Virus record (IMG/VR): IMGVR_UViG_3300023174_003158
Location: 1-64,000 of that record
Reading direction: 5' to 3' (one strand)
Source of the DNA: a virus
DNA length: 64,000 bases
Position numbers and translations under genes: made by a program. Below are positions 21,022 to 30,359 of this stretch, one piece after another. Below the pieces are notes generated by a model, which was given only the letters and a program-made list of their open reading frames with translations, was not told where the DNA came from and ran no database searches. The first letter of the stretch is position 1; each line of letters opens with the position of its first letter.

Positions 21022-24000
21022 TTATAAAACTCCTCCATCAACTATCGTCCAACCGTACCCTCCACTTCCCGTACTTCCTGTTAATAAATTTTTACCCGCT
21101 TGTCCTGCCGCGGTGTATTTAATTGTACTGAATAATATACTTAAGTTAGGTTTAACCGTCTTACCACCTGAAGTCCATCCTGTGTATATATCTGTCAAAT
21201 TAACCGCAGAATAGTCGGAAGATGTTTTACCCTGCATAAAATTACTAACATTTGTTACACCTGAAATATTCCAATTTCCTATAGGTTGATTAAATGCTGT
21301 TGCATAACCAAACATAGTAGTCATATTTGTAACATTAGATGTATTCCAATTTCCTATTGGTTGGTTAAATGTAGTTGCACTATAGAACATAGTATTCATA
21401 GCAGTAACCGCACTTGTCGTCCACCCTGATATTGATGGTGAATTTAAATTATTAAAAGCGGTTGCTTGATAGAATAGAGATATCATATTTGTAACTTTAG
21501 ATGTATCCCAACTTCCAATATTTTGATTGAATGCCGATGTTGCTCGGAACGTATAACTCATATCAGTAACCTTAGAAACATTCCAATTTCCTATTGGTTG
21601 ATTAAATACAGTTGCACCCCAGAACATTTCACTAATGTTAGTAACCGCGCTTGTCGTCCATCCTGATATTGATGTTGAGCCGGAGTTGTTAAACGATGCA
21701 GCATCTTTAAACATAGCTCCCATATTTGTAACTTTAGATGTATTCCAATTTCCAATTGGTTGATTAAATGATGTTGCACCATTAAACATCGTACCCATAA
21801 GTGTAGCCGCACTTGTCGTCCACCCTGATATTGATGGTGAATTTAAATTATTAAAATTTGTTGCAAATTGGAATAATCCCGTAAAGTCCGTAACTTTAGA
21901 TGTATCCCAACTTCCAATATTTTGATTAAATTGTGTTGCGCTTCTAAAAGTACCATTTAAACTTACAACATTAGAAACATTCCAACTTCCAATTGGTTGG
22001 TTAAACGAAGTTGCACCTCGGAACATAGCATTCATATTAGTCGCAGCACTTGTCGTCCATCCTGATATCGATGTTGAACCAGAGTTATTAAATGCCGTTG
22101 CACCATTAAACGTACTAGTGAGTGTATCTATATTAGATAAAATCCAACTTCCAATATTTTGGTCGAATTTTATATTTGTTTGGAATGTACTATTCATTCT
22201 TGTTACTTTTCTTACATCCCACGTTCCAATTGGTTGGTTAAATGGAGTACTTCTAAACATAGAATCCATATTGGTAACCGCGCTTGTCGTCCATCCTGAT
22301 ATTGATGGTGAATTTAAATTATTAAATGCAAGGGCGGCATCAAACATATTATTCATTGCCACAACATTACTAACATCCCAACTTCCAATGTTTTGATTAA
22401 ATAATCCCGCACCATAGAACATATAACCCATACCAAGATTACCGGTAACATTTCTAACGTTCCAACTTCCAATTGGTTGATTAAACGCATCTGCACCATA
22501 GAACATATAACTCATGTCAGTAACTGCAGAAGTAATCCAAGTATTTATTGAATTACTATTACCATTATTAAATGCTCTTGCTTCACGGAACATAGCACTC
22601 ATATTAGTAACCTTAGACGTATCCCAACTTCCAATTGGTTGATTAAAAGTAACCCCACTATAGAACATATAACTCATGTCAGTAACTGCACTTGTCGTCC
22701 ATCCTGATATTGATGGTGACCCAGAGTTATTAAATGTTGGTACGTTTTTAAACATACTATTCATATTCGAAACCTTACCAACCGACCAATTTCCTATATT
22801 ATTGTTAAACGTTACACTACCTTCAAACATAGAACTCATACCCGTAACTTGTGACATATTCCATGAATTAATTCCACTAACACTTGTCAATGACACACAC
22901 TCTCTAAATGCTGAATTAAAGTTTGTTGTTCCTTGGGTATCTAAAATATCCGTTACTCCAGTTAATATTAAATTTCTACTACCATATAAATAAGAACCTT
23001 CGTTAGTTCCAAACCTTAAACTACCCCACTTAGTAATCTCCTTTAATTTTCTACTATCACCCGCATTATTAAATCTCCATCCGGTTAAACCACCCCGTAT
23101 TGCTGAGATTGTTATTGTATATGCACTTGGTGTTGCGTAGGTATGTGTAATACCTGAACTAGGCGATGATGCAACATATTGAGAAGTACCATCACCCCAA
23201 TTTACAGAACAATTATAACTTCCACTTGAAATGAACGGTAAGACAAAATTACTATATGTAGAACTACTTACAGGCGGATATGTTCCTGACGATATAACAC
23301 AGTTACCAAACGTATCAGCACTATATGGTAAAATTTCATATACCACAGTTGTTGTGTCAGGTTGATAAAGTAATACGGTTGCCGTTGGGAATGTTGTTGC
23401 AATATTTGTTCTAACACTACTTAATGATTTTGGTGTTGTTAATGTAACATTCGTTGAGACTCCATTATAAATAAATGACATTACTGTTGTATTTGTAATA
23501 TCAGAATTATTAAAATTATAATATGAATATGTATTTCTTGTGTCAATAAGAGCAACAAAATCATTTATAGGTTGTGTAGGTGTAGGAGTTTGTGTTGTTG
23601 TATTTGTTGGTGTTTGAGTTGAAGTTTGTGTTGGTGTTTGTGTTCTAGTGTTGGTTGGAGTTTGAGTTGAAGTTTGAGTTGGTGTTTGAGTATTTGTAGG
23701 CGTATTTGACATTGTTGGTGTTTGTGTTGCGGTTTGTGTTGGTGTTTGAGTCGCAGTTTGAGTTGGTGTATTAGACATTGTCGGTGTTTGTGTTGAAGTT
23801 TGAGTTGGCGTATTAGACATTGTCGGTGTTTGAGTTGAAGTTTGAGTTGGTGTTTGTGTTGAAGTTTGAGTTGGTGTATTAGACATTGTCGGTGTTTGTG
23901 TTGTTGTATTGGTTGGAGTTTGAGTCGCAGTTTGAGTTGGTGTATTAGACATTGTTGGTGTTTGTGTTGAAGTTTGAGTTGGTGTATTAGACATTGTCGG

Positions 24001-27000
24001 TGTTTGAGTCGCAGTTTGAGTTGGTGTTTGTGTTGGTGTTTCAGTATTGGTTGGAGTTTGTGTTGCAGTATTTGTAGGCGTATTAGACATTGTTGGTGTT
24101 TGAGTAGTTGTATTGGTTGGTGTTTGAGTAGTTGTGTTAGTCGGTGTTTGAGTATTAGTCGCAGTATTAGTTGGTGTATTAGTTGTCGTATTGGTTGGAG
24201 TTTGTGTTGCAGTTTGAGTTTGAGTCGCAGTTTGAGTTGGAGTTTGTGTAGTTGTGTTTGTTGGAGTTTGTGTAGTTGTGTTTGTTGGAGTTTGAGTATT
24301 AGTTACCGTATTGGTTGGTGTTTGAGTAGTTGTCTTTGTTGGAGTTGGAGTTATCAATTCCACATTAGTTGGAGTATTAGTTTGTGTTGCGGTATTAGTT
24401 GGTGTTTGTGTAGTTGTGTTAGTTGGTGTTTGAGTAGTTGTGTTAGTTGGTGTTTGAGTACTAGTCGGTGTTTTAGTCACAGTATTTGTTGGTGTTTGAG
24501 TTGTAGTATTAGTCGCAGTAATAGTTGGTGTTTGTGTTGCAGTAATAGTTGGTGTTTGTGTTGCAGTATTTGTCGGGGTTTGTGTTGCAGTATTTGTTGG
24601 TGTTTGAGTTTGAGTTGAGGTATTAGTTGGTGTCTGTGTAGTTGTGTTAGTTGGTGTTTGAGTACTAGTTGGTGTTTTAGTCGCAGTATTTGTTGGTGTT
24701 TGAGTATTAGTCTGCGTTTGAGTTGCAGTATTAGTTGGTGTTTGAGTAGTTGTATTTGTCGGTGTCTGCGTTTGAGTTGCAGTATTAGTTGGTGTTTGAG
24801 TAGTTGTGTTAGTCGGTGTATTAGTTGTCGTATTGGTTGGAGTTTGTGTATTAGTCGAAGTATTTGTTGGTGTTTGAGTTCCCGTATTAGTTGGAGTTTG
24901 TGTATTGGTCGAAGTATTTGTTGGCGTTTGAGTCCCCGTATTAGTTGGTGTTTGAGTACTAGTGGGCGTTTTAGTTGTTGTATTTGTAGGCGTTTGAGTT
25001 GCAGTATTTGTTGGTGTTTGAGTTGCAGTATTTGTAGGTGTTTGAGTTGCAGTATTTGTTGGCGTTTGAGTTGTCGTATTTGTTGGTGTTGGTGTTTGAG
25101 TCGTTGTTGTTGTTGGTGTTGGTGAAGGACAAGGATAATTTGTTATGCAAGATTCACAACTTGTTTCCCCACTTATTCCCAAATAATTATAAACCGTACC
25201 GGTAGTTATGGTGTTGATGCACTTAGCACAAAATATGAATCCTTCAGCAGTTGCAACCGAGTAGAAATTTCCAACAATAGGTGCTGAACCTCCAGGAATT
25301 GCCTGAACTCTAAAACTAACCCCAAAACAACATCCACTAAATGAACCAACCACCGGAACTAATGGTGTTGTTGTTGGTGTTTGAGTTGTTGTGTTAGTAG
25401 GTGTTTGAGTATTTGTTGGAGTATTTGTTGCGGTTTTAGTTGGTGTTGGGGTATTGGTTGATGTTTGTGTTGCGGTATTGGTTTGCGTATTTGTGGGTGT
25501 TTGAGTAGCAGTATTAGTCGGAGTTTGAGTTGTAGTGTTTGTAGGTGTTTGAGTATTGGTTGATGTTTGTGTTGTAGTGTTTGTTGGAGTTTGAGTCGTA
25601 GTGTTTGTGGGCGTTTTCGTATTTGTTGGTGTATTAGTTGAAGTACTTGTTGGTGTATTAGTTGCCGTATTTGTTGGTGTTTGAGTATTGGTTGATGTTT
25701 GCGTATTTGTTGGTGTTTGTGTTGCAGTATTTGTCGGGGTTTGTGTTGCTGTATTTGTCGGTGTTTGAGTATTGGTTGATGTTTGCGTATTTGTTGGTGT
25801 TTGAGTTGAGGTAGTTGTTGGTGTTTGAGTATTTGTGGTAGTATTAGTCACAGTATTTGTAGGTGTATTTGTTGGTGTCTGTGTATTAGTTCTGGTATTT
25901 GTAGGAGTATTAGTTGGTGTTTTTGTATTTGTTGCAGTATTAGTCGGTGTTTGTGTTGAGGTTTTGGTCGGTGTTGGAGTTACTACAGTACAACAACCAA
26001 CAAGCGTAATTGTTGGTTCAGTTCCAATATAAATAAATGAAGTTATTCCACCTGTTACACAAACATTTACGATTACCGGACCTACCGCACCTCCAATTTC
26101 ATTATAACAATCAAAATATGTTACTGAAGTTCCGTCAGGAACAATTAAATTATATTCACAACAACCACCGGCAGAACAATATGTTTCATCACAAATAAAC
26201 GTAGACGTTGGTGTTTGAGTTGGAGTTTGGGTTGGAGTTGATGTTTTGGTTGCTGTGTTAGTCGGTGTTGATGTTTTGGTTGCAGTATTTGTTGGTGTAT
26301 TGGTTGCGGTGTTAGTCGGTGTTGATGTTTTGGTTGCAGTATTAGTTGGTGTATTGGTTGCGGTGTTAGTTGGTGTATTTGTAGGTGTTTTTGTTTGGGT
26401 TTGGGTAGGTGTTTGCGTCGGTACGGCACAACAACCAATCAATTCGGTTAGTGTTCCTCCAACAATTGATGCAGACCTATTAGAACAAAAAGATATAATA
26501 CCTGAAGGTGTGAAGTTATCATTTATCGTCACACCATAACAATTCTCATATGAGTACGGTTGTCCCGCCGTTCCGTATAAATTATACGAACAACAATTAG
26601 TTTGACAATAAATTTCATCACATGTGAAGGTTGGTGTTGGTGTCGATGTAATGGTATTAGTTGGTGTGTTGGTTGCGGTTTGTGTTTTAGTAGCAGTATT
26701 TGTTGGAGTGTTTGTTGGTGTTTGTGTATTTGTTGGCGTTTGTGTACTAGTTGGTGTTTTAGTTTGTGTACTAGTTGGTGTTTGTGTATTCGTTGGTGTT
26801 TGTGTACTTGTTGAAGTAACCGTATTTGTTGGTGTATTTGTATTAGTTGGGGTTTGTGTTGGAGTTTTTGTTGCCGTATTAGTTGGAGTATTAGTTGTCG
26901 TATTAGTAGGTGTCTGCGTTGGGGTTTGTGTTGAAGTTTTGGTTGGTGTACTAGTTGATGTTGAGGTATTAGTTGCGGTATTTGTCGCAGTATTTGTTGG

Positions 27001-28713
27001 AGTTTGTGTTGAAGTTTTGGTTGGTGTTTGAGTATTTGTCGGTGTTTTAGTAGGTGTTTGAGTTCCAGTATTTGTTGGAGTTTCAGTTCTTGTATTCGTA
27101 GGAGTATTAGTTGGTGTTTTAGTTGGAGTGTTTGTAGGTGTTTCAGTTCTTGTATTCGTAGGTGTTTGTGTTGCAGTTCTTGTATTGGTTGGTGTTTGGG
27201 TATTTGTAGGAGTATTAGTCATTGTTGGTGTTGGTGTTTGCGTCTCAAATTGGAATGAGAAACAAATATCACCTATTGGGGTTACCGTAGGAGTATTAGT
27301 TGGTGTTGAAGTCTTAGTTACAGTAGGAGTATTAGTTGCCGTTTTAGTTGGTGTTTGTGTATTTGTTGGTGTTTTAGTAGGTGTTTGTGTTTGAGTATTG
27401 GTCGCCGTTTTAGTTGGTGTTTGTGTTGAAGTTTTGGTCGTTGTTGGAGTTTGTGTAGATGTTTGTGTGGACGTTTGTGTTGCGGTTTTTGTTGGAGTAT
27501 TTGTAGGTGTTTGAGTTTGTGTTGCGGTTTTTGTTGGCGTTTGTGTACTGGTACTAGTATTAGTTGGTGTTTGAGTTTGAGTTGCAGTATTAGTCGGTGT
27601 TTGAGTAGGTGTTGCGGTTTGTGTTGGTGTTTGTGTTGGAGTTCTTGTTATATTATATCTATAATCCCAAACATAATATACATAAGTGTCCGTACCAGCA
27701 TACTGAAAAGGAACATTCGCACAATAATAATCAATACCATTAATAGTTTGTTCGTATACGGTTGTACTACTAAGGTAAGGGATTAGATTTTCAAACTGAG
27801 ATTGTGTATACTCAACATCACTTACATAATACGACATGGTATTAAGAAGTGCGGTCGCAAATGGTAAATCCGCAGGTGGATATAAATTCTTAGCAACCTG
27901 TAACCTTATCGTATTTCCAAAATTTGATAAATTATCGGTAATGTTTGAATTTTGATAAAACCCTATTTGCCACCCATTTAATGGTTGTGTATTATTATTA
28001 AAATTAAACCCTAACGCACTATTTGTAGTACTGCTGAAAGATAGATTATCGACATATTTGCCTGTATCTGGTAAATCATTTAACACAACACCATATACAA
28101 CCGGAGCCTTTAAAAAGTTGGCACTACCTATTAACTCACAATTTGGAATATTTCTCACTAACGAACAACTTGTAGTTGCTGTATAGTCACCATAATAATC
28201 CACAACAGTAACACTATAACTACCCTCAGACAAATTAAATACCGTATCTTGCCTTGAACCATTACTCCAAAAATAAGAATAAGGACTTGTTCCCCCGGTC
28301 ACGTCAACTTTTAATATACCACCACTATTCGTAAATAAATCGGGGTCTGCCAAAACTCTACAACTAATCCCCATAGGAAAATTAGTGTATATTTGACATT
28401 GGTTAAATTCTGTAGTAACAACCTTAATTCTCAAAACCGATGGTGTTGTCACAGTTGGTGTTGGAGTGTTTGTTGGAGTTGTTGTAGGTGTTGGAGTGTT
28501 TGTTGGGGTTAACGTTGGTGTTGGTGTGGGAGTTCGTGTAGGACAATTGGAACTAAATTCCGAGTTAGGTATTAAAGTTACATTTTGATAAAATGAGTTC
28601 GCGTCCAAAGATATTAAATACCCAAGTGAATTATCTCCATAGACCGTATTCCCACAACAATCAGTGTAGACAAAACTATTAAGTGTAATACCCGAAACAC
28701 AAGATACTGCCAT
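21022..28713 (-). CDS. Giant Thr-Pro repeat tail fibre 2 with BspA-like tip
   Basis: 2563 residues, the largest gene in the window. Its head (1-350) is the diverged paralogue of fibre 1 (MAVSCVSGITLNSFVYTDC; SprB-like GGTSPYSYFWSNG). A Thr-Pro shaft covers about 353-1712 with Cys islands at about 696-759, 838-909 and 1114-1201. The tip begins with a PKD-like segment (SVNWGDGTSQYV..ITHTY) and continues with BspA/DUF285 repeats (MSYMFYGADAFNQPIGSWN pattern, about 1930-2520), a leucine-rich-like fold known from surface proteins of Bacteroidota, mycoplasmas and protists. Most likely the distal receptor-binding fibre. Confidence 0.78.
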   Translation of the reverse strand: MAVSCVSGITLNSFVYTDCCGNTVYGDNSLGYLISLDANSFYQNVTLIPNSEFSSNCPTRTPTPTPTLTPTNTPTPTTTPTNTPTPTVTTPSVLRIKVVTTEFNQCQIYTNFPMGISCRVLADPDLFTNSGGILKVDVTGGTSPYSYFWSNGSRQDTVFNLSEGSYSVTVVDYYGDYTATTSCSLVRNIPNCELIGSANFLKAPVVYGVVLNDLPDTGKYVDNLSFSSTTNSALGFNFNNNTQPLNGWQIGFYQNSNITDNLSNFGNTIRLQVAKNLYPPADLPFATALLNTMSYYVSDVEYTQSQFENLIPYLSSTTVYEQTINGIDYYCANVPFQYAGTDTYVYYVWDYRYNITRTPTQTPTQTATPTQTPTNTATQTQTPTNTSTSTQTPTKTATQTQTPTNTPTKTATQTSTQTSTQTPTTTKTSTQTPTKTATNTQTQTPTKTPTNTQTPTKTATNTPTVTKTSTPTNTPTVTPIGDICFSFQFETQTPTPTMTNTPTNTQTPTNTRTATQTPTNTRTETPTNTPTKTPTNTPTNTRTETPTNTGTQTPTKTPTNTQTPTKTSTQTPTNTATNTATNTSTSTSTPTKTSTQTPTQTPTNTTTNTPTNTATKTPTQTPTNTNTPTNTVTSTSTQTPTNTQTPTSTQTKTPTSTQTPTNTQTPTNTPTNTATKTQTATNTPTNTITSTPTPTFTCDEIYCQTNCCSYNLYGTAGQPYSYENCYGVTINDNFTPSGIISFCSNRSASIVGGTLTELIGCCAVPTQTPTQTQTKTPTNTPTNTATNTPTNTATKTSTPTNTATNTPTNTATKTSTPTNTATKTSTPTQTPTQTPTSTFICDETYCSAGGCCEYNLIVPDGTSVTYFDCYNEIGGAVGPVIVNVCVTGGITSFIYIGTEPTITLVGCCTVVTPTPTKTSTQTPTNTATNTKTPTNTPTNTRTNTQTPTNTPTNTVTNTTTNTQTPTTTSTQTPTNTQTSTNTQTPTNTATQTPTNTATQTPTNTQTSTNTQTPTNTATNTPTSTSTNTPTNTKTPTNTTTQTPTNTTTQTSTNTQTPTNTTTQTPTNTATQTPTNTQTNTATQTSTNTPTPTKTATNTPTNTQTPTNTTTQTPTTTPLVPVVGSFSGCCFGVSFRVQAIPGGSAPIVGNFYSVATAEGFIFCAKCINTITTGTVYNYLGISGETSCESCITNYPCPSPTPTTTTTQTPTPTNTTTQTPTNTATQTPTNTATQTPTNTATQTPTNTTTKTPTSTQTPTNTGTQTPTNTSTNTQTPTNTGTQTPTNTSTNTQTPTNTTTNTPTNTTTQTPTNTATQTQTPTNTTTQTPTNTATQTQTNTQTPTNTATKTPTSTQTPTNTTTQTPTNTSTQTQTPTNTATQTPTNTATQTPTITATQTPTITATNTTTQTPTNTVTKTPTSTQTPTNTTTQTPTNTTTQTPTNTATQTNTPTNVELITPTPTKTTTQTPTNTVTNTQTPTNTTTQTPTNTTTQTPTQTATQTQTATQTPTNTTTNTPTNTATNTQTPTNTTTQTPTNTTTQTPTMSNTPTNTATQTPTNTETPTQTPTQTATQTPTMSNTPTQTSTQTPTMSNTPTQTATQTPTNTTTQTPTMSNTPTQTSTQTPTQTSTQTPTMSNTPTQTSTQTPTMSNTPTQTATQTPTQTATQTPTMSNTPTNTQTPTQTSTQTPTNTRTQTPTQTSTQTPTNTTTQTPTPTQPINDFVALIDTRNTYSYYNFNNSDITNTTVMSFIYNGVSTNVTLTTPKSLSSVRTNIATTFPTATVLLYQPDTTTVVYEILPYSADTFGNCVISSGTYPPVSSSTYSNFVLPFISSGSYNCSVNWGDGTSQYVASSPSSGITHTYATPSAYTITISAIRGGLTGWRFNNAGDSRKLKEITKWGSLRFGTNEGSYLYGSRNLILTGVTDILDTQGTTNFNSAFRECVSLTSVSGINSWNMSQVTGMSSMFEGSVTFNNNIGNWSVGKVSNMNSMFKNVPTFNNSGSPSISGWTTSAVTDMSYMFYSGVTFNQPIGSWDTSKVTNMSAMFREARAFNNGNSNSINTWITSAVTDMSYMFYGADAFNQPIGSWNVRNVTGNLGMGYMFYGAGLFNQNIGSWDVSNVVAMNNMFDAALAFNNLNSPSISGWTTSAVTNMDSMFRSTPFNQPIGTWDVRKVTRMNSTFQTNIKFDQNIGSWILSNIDTLTSTFNGATAFNNSGSTSISGWTTSAATNMNAMFRGATSFNQPIGSWNVSNVVSLNGTFRSATQFNQNIGSWDTSKVTDFTGLFQFATNFNNLNSPSISGWTTSAATLMGTMFNGATSFNQPIGNWNTSKVTNMGAMFKDAASFNNSGSTSISGWTTSAVTNISEMFWGATVFNQPIGNWNVSKVTDMSYTFRATSAFNQNIGSWDTSKVTNMISLFYQATAFNNLNSPSISGWTTSAVTAMNTMFYSATTFNQPIGNWNTSNVTNMTTMFGYATAFNQPIGNWNISGVTNVSNFMQGKTSSDYSAVNLTDIYTGWTSGGKTVKPNLSILFSTIKYTAAGQAGKNLLTGSTGSGGYGWTIVDGGVL
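21240..22950 (-). repeat. BspA/DUF285-type protein repeats
   Basis: Tandem units of about 23-25 residues alternate in pairs: 'S-x-V-T-x-M-x-x-M-F-x-x-A-x-x-F-N-Q-P-I-G-x-W' and 'FNNSGSPSISGWTTSAVTDM'-type. Each pair is about 46 residues. DNA copies are recognisably similar (for example the repeated plus-strand CTTGTCGTCCA at several sites), so recombination between units is plausible. Confidence 0.8.
23580..27655 (-). repeat. Thr-Pro-Thr coding repeat tract of fibre 2
   Basis: Same codon pattern as in fibre 1 but longer. The middle part contains a distinctive sub-repeat T-P-T-M-S-N-T-P-T (plus-strand ATTAGACATTG) absent from fibre 1. Interrupting islands: short ones at about 27240-27290 and 24340-24370, Cys modules at about 26435-26625, 25985-26200 and 25110-25370. 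Confidence 0.8.
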
Positions 28714-28715
28714 TT

Positions 28716-29363
28716 TTAATTACAAATATTGAAATCCGTTGTTGAACCTGAATTGTTTATCCTAACTGCATATAGGCTAGAACCAAATTGCATTTTCAAG
28801 TATTCATTTTTACCAACAAATGGGTCATATAATACACCATTTAATGCGGTTTGATAAATAACTGAATTAATTACTGGTACTGAGGTTGCACCACTTGTAT
28901 ATGTGTAAAGTGTTGAATAGGTCATAACATCTAAACAACTATCCGTTATTGTTGGATATGTAGTTCTAGATATATAGTGACCCACAAACAAAGGTGTTGT
29001 TGTTGGTGTTGGAGTGGTGGTAGGGGTTTTAGTTGGGGTTGTAGATTTGGTTGGAGTATTTGTAGGTGTTGAAGTGGTGGTTGGTGTTTGAGTATTTGTA
29101 GGTGTTGGTGTAGGTGTTTGTGAAGTTGTTACGGATGGTGTAGGTGTTGGAGTTATATATATAAATCTACCATTTTCATATCCCATTCCGTCAACAATTT
29201 TAATCAAAACGTCTGTTTCATCATACGGAGGTTCGACCGTAAATGTATACGGAGACCCGGTAATCGAACTAACAAATTGACAACTTGCACTCATAGAATC
29301 ACAGTAATATACTGAAACCGGATTGTTAGCCACATATGATTCAATACTTACACTTAAACTCAT
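28716..29363 (-). CDS. Small fibre-like protein with Thr-Pro linker
   Basis: 215 residues. The N-terminal domain (about 1-70) reads MSLSVSIESYVANNPVSVYY..C, then C-x-F-V-S-S-I-T and SPYTFTVEPPYDETD, matching the 73-aa protein encoded next door (29360-29578), so the two are paralogues. A TPTPT linker (about 72-125) follows, then a C-terminal domain (SDSCLDV-type Cys pair, about 130-215). It overlaps the upstream gene by ATGA and ends 3 nt before fibre 2 starts, so the fibre set is one operon. It could be a short side fibre or an adaptor. Confidence 0.65.
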   Translation of the reverse strand: MSLSVSIESYVANNPVSVYYCDSMSASCQFVSSITGSPYTFTVEPPYDETDVLIKIVDGMGYENGRFIYITPTPTPSVTTSQTPTPTPTNTQTPTTTSTPTNTPTKSTTPTKTPTTTPTPTTTPLFVGHYISRTTYPTITDSCLDVMTYSTLYTYTSGATSVPVINSVIYQTALNGVLYDPFVGKNEYLKMQFGSSLYAVRINNSGSTTDFNICN

Positions 29364-29578
29364 AAAACTGATTTTTGACCTGATATTATTGAGCCGTTCG
29401 CATCAATAAGTTTAAGGAGATAACCTCCTGATTTGTCATATGGTTTTGGTATAATAAAGGTATATGGTACCTCAGTTATTCTACCAATATATAAACAAGT
29501 TGTTGCTCCCGTTTGACAAATATATATGTCATACGGAGATTGACCTGTTATGGAACTTATATTAACTTCAACCGACAT
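29360..29578 (-). CDS. Small single-domain fibre protein, 72 aa
   Basis: The ATG at 29578 shares its A with the TAA of the upstream gene (TAATG), which makes it the proper start; an in-frame GTG 33 nt upstream would overlap. The protein reads MSVEVNISSITGQSPYDIYIC..C, YTFIIPKPYDKSGG and LLKLIDANG. It consists of just the N-terminal domain seen in the 28716-29363 protein, with its two Cys. Function unknown; probably a small structural or adaptor subunit of the fibre complex. Confidence 0.65.
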   Translation of the reverse strand: MSVEVNISSITGQSPYDIYICQTGATTCLYIGRITEVPYTFIIPKPYDKSGGYLLKLIDANGSIISGQKSVL

Positions 29579-30351
29579 TATATATTTTTTTGATAAAAGT
29601 TTATTAAACACTCATTACAACTAATGAATGTTTGAATTATTGTTGGCGTTGTCGTTTCATTATACGCATATTCACAAGTTATACCTTCATAACTTTTTAT
29701 CACATAACACACATCATCCACATTTAAATCTACCGCAGTATATTCCGGTATCGTTGGATTAGTGTAATACTGATAAACCCTCATGTTAGTTGAATACCCG
29801 TCACACGAATCTACCAAATAACTCTTATACAACGGACAGGTATCACACGTATAATCTTTCCAAGCCGGTGTCGATATTTGATAATCAGTATCTACAAACG
29901 GTGACGTACTAACTATTGTAACACAAAAATAATCCCCACTTGGATTTCTAACCCCAAAAACCTGACCTATAGTTGGAACCAATTTTAAAGTTCCCGTAGG
30001 TGAAACATTACAAACCTTAACATTAACACTTCCACCATTATCACATCTAACCCCAACATAATATGTAAACACGCAATTCGAGGTTATTGTGGCCTGACAA
30101 CTATTACAATCAGGATATCCAATTTCAATTGTGTTTGTTAAAAAATTACCACTATAAAAAATATAAAACACATTATCCGGAGGGATATAACTACTTTCAT
30201 ATTCTCCAAGATAATTCCAACAATTTCCAATAGAATCTTTAAATATCGTATTTGCGATATTAGTATATTCTAATTTGTATGTTTGTCCTATTTGTGTTTT
30301 TTTAGTCGCATTCGTCAATGTTGGAATACAACTTTCGTATAAATAAATCAT
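29578..30351 (-). CDS. Cys-module structural protein, 257 aa
   Basis: 257 residues made of three repeats of a module found as islands in the giant fibres: an initial CD-G or Cys-Asp-G, beta strands, an aromatic, and a terminal C-x-x-C (for example CNSCQ, TCDTC, SCNECL). Cys spacing suggests disulfides or metal sites; no Thr-Pro linkers. It ends TAATG into the 29360-29578 gene and begins 8 nt after the 30360 gene. A free-standing version of the fibre Cys module, so perhaps a fibre-interacting subunit. Confidence 0.65.
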   Translation of the reverse strand: MIYLYESCIPTLTNATKKTQIGQTYKLEYTNIANTIFKDSIGNCWNYLGEYESSYIPPDNVFYIFYSGNFLTNTIEIGYPDCNSCQATITSNCVFTYYVGVRCDNGGSVNVKVCNVSPTGTLKLVPTIGQVFGVRNPSGDYFCVTIVSTSPFVDTDYQISTPAWKDYTCDTCPLYKSYLVDSCDGYSTNMRVYQYYTNPTIPEYTAVDLNVDDVCYVIKSYEGITCEYAYNETTTPTIIQTFISCNECLINFYQKNI

Positions 30352-30359
30352 ATCTTTTT

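Noticed and set aside
16560-27655. CRISPR-like appearance of regularly spaced repeats
   Set aside because: Units are contiguous coding repeats without unique spacers and stay in one reading frame; no cas genes.
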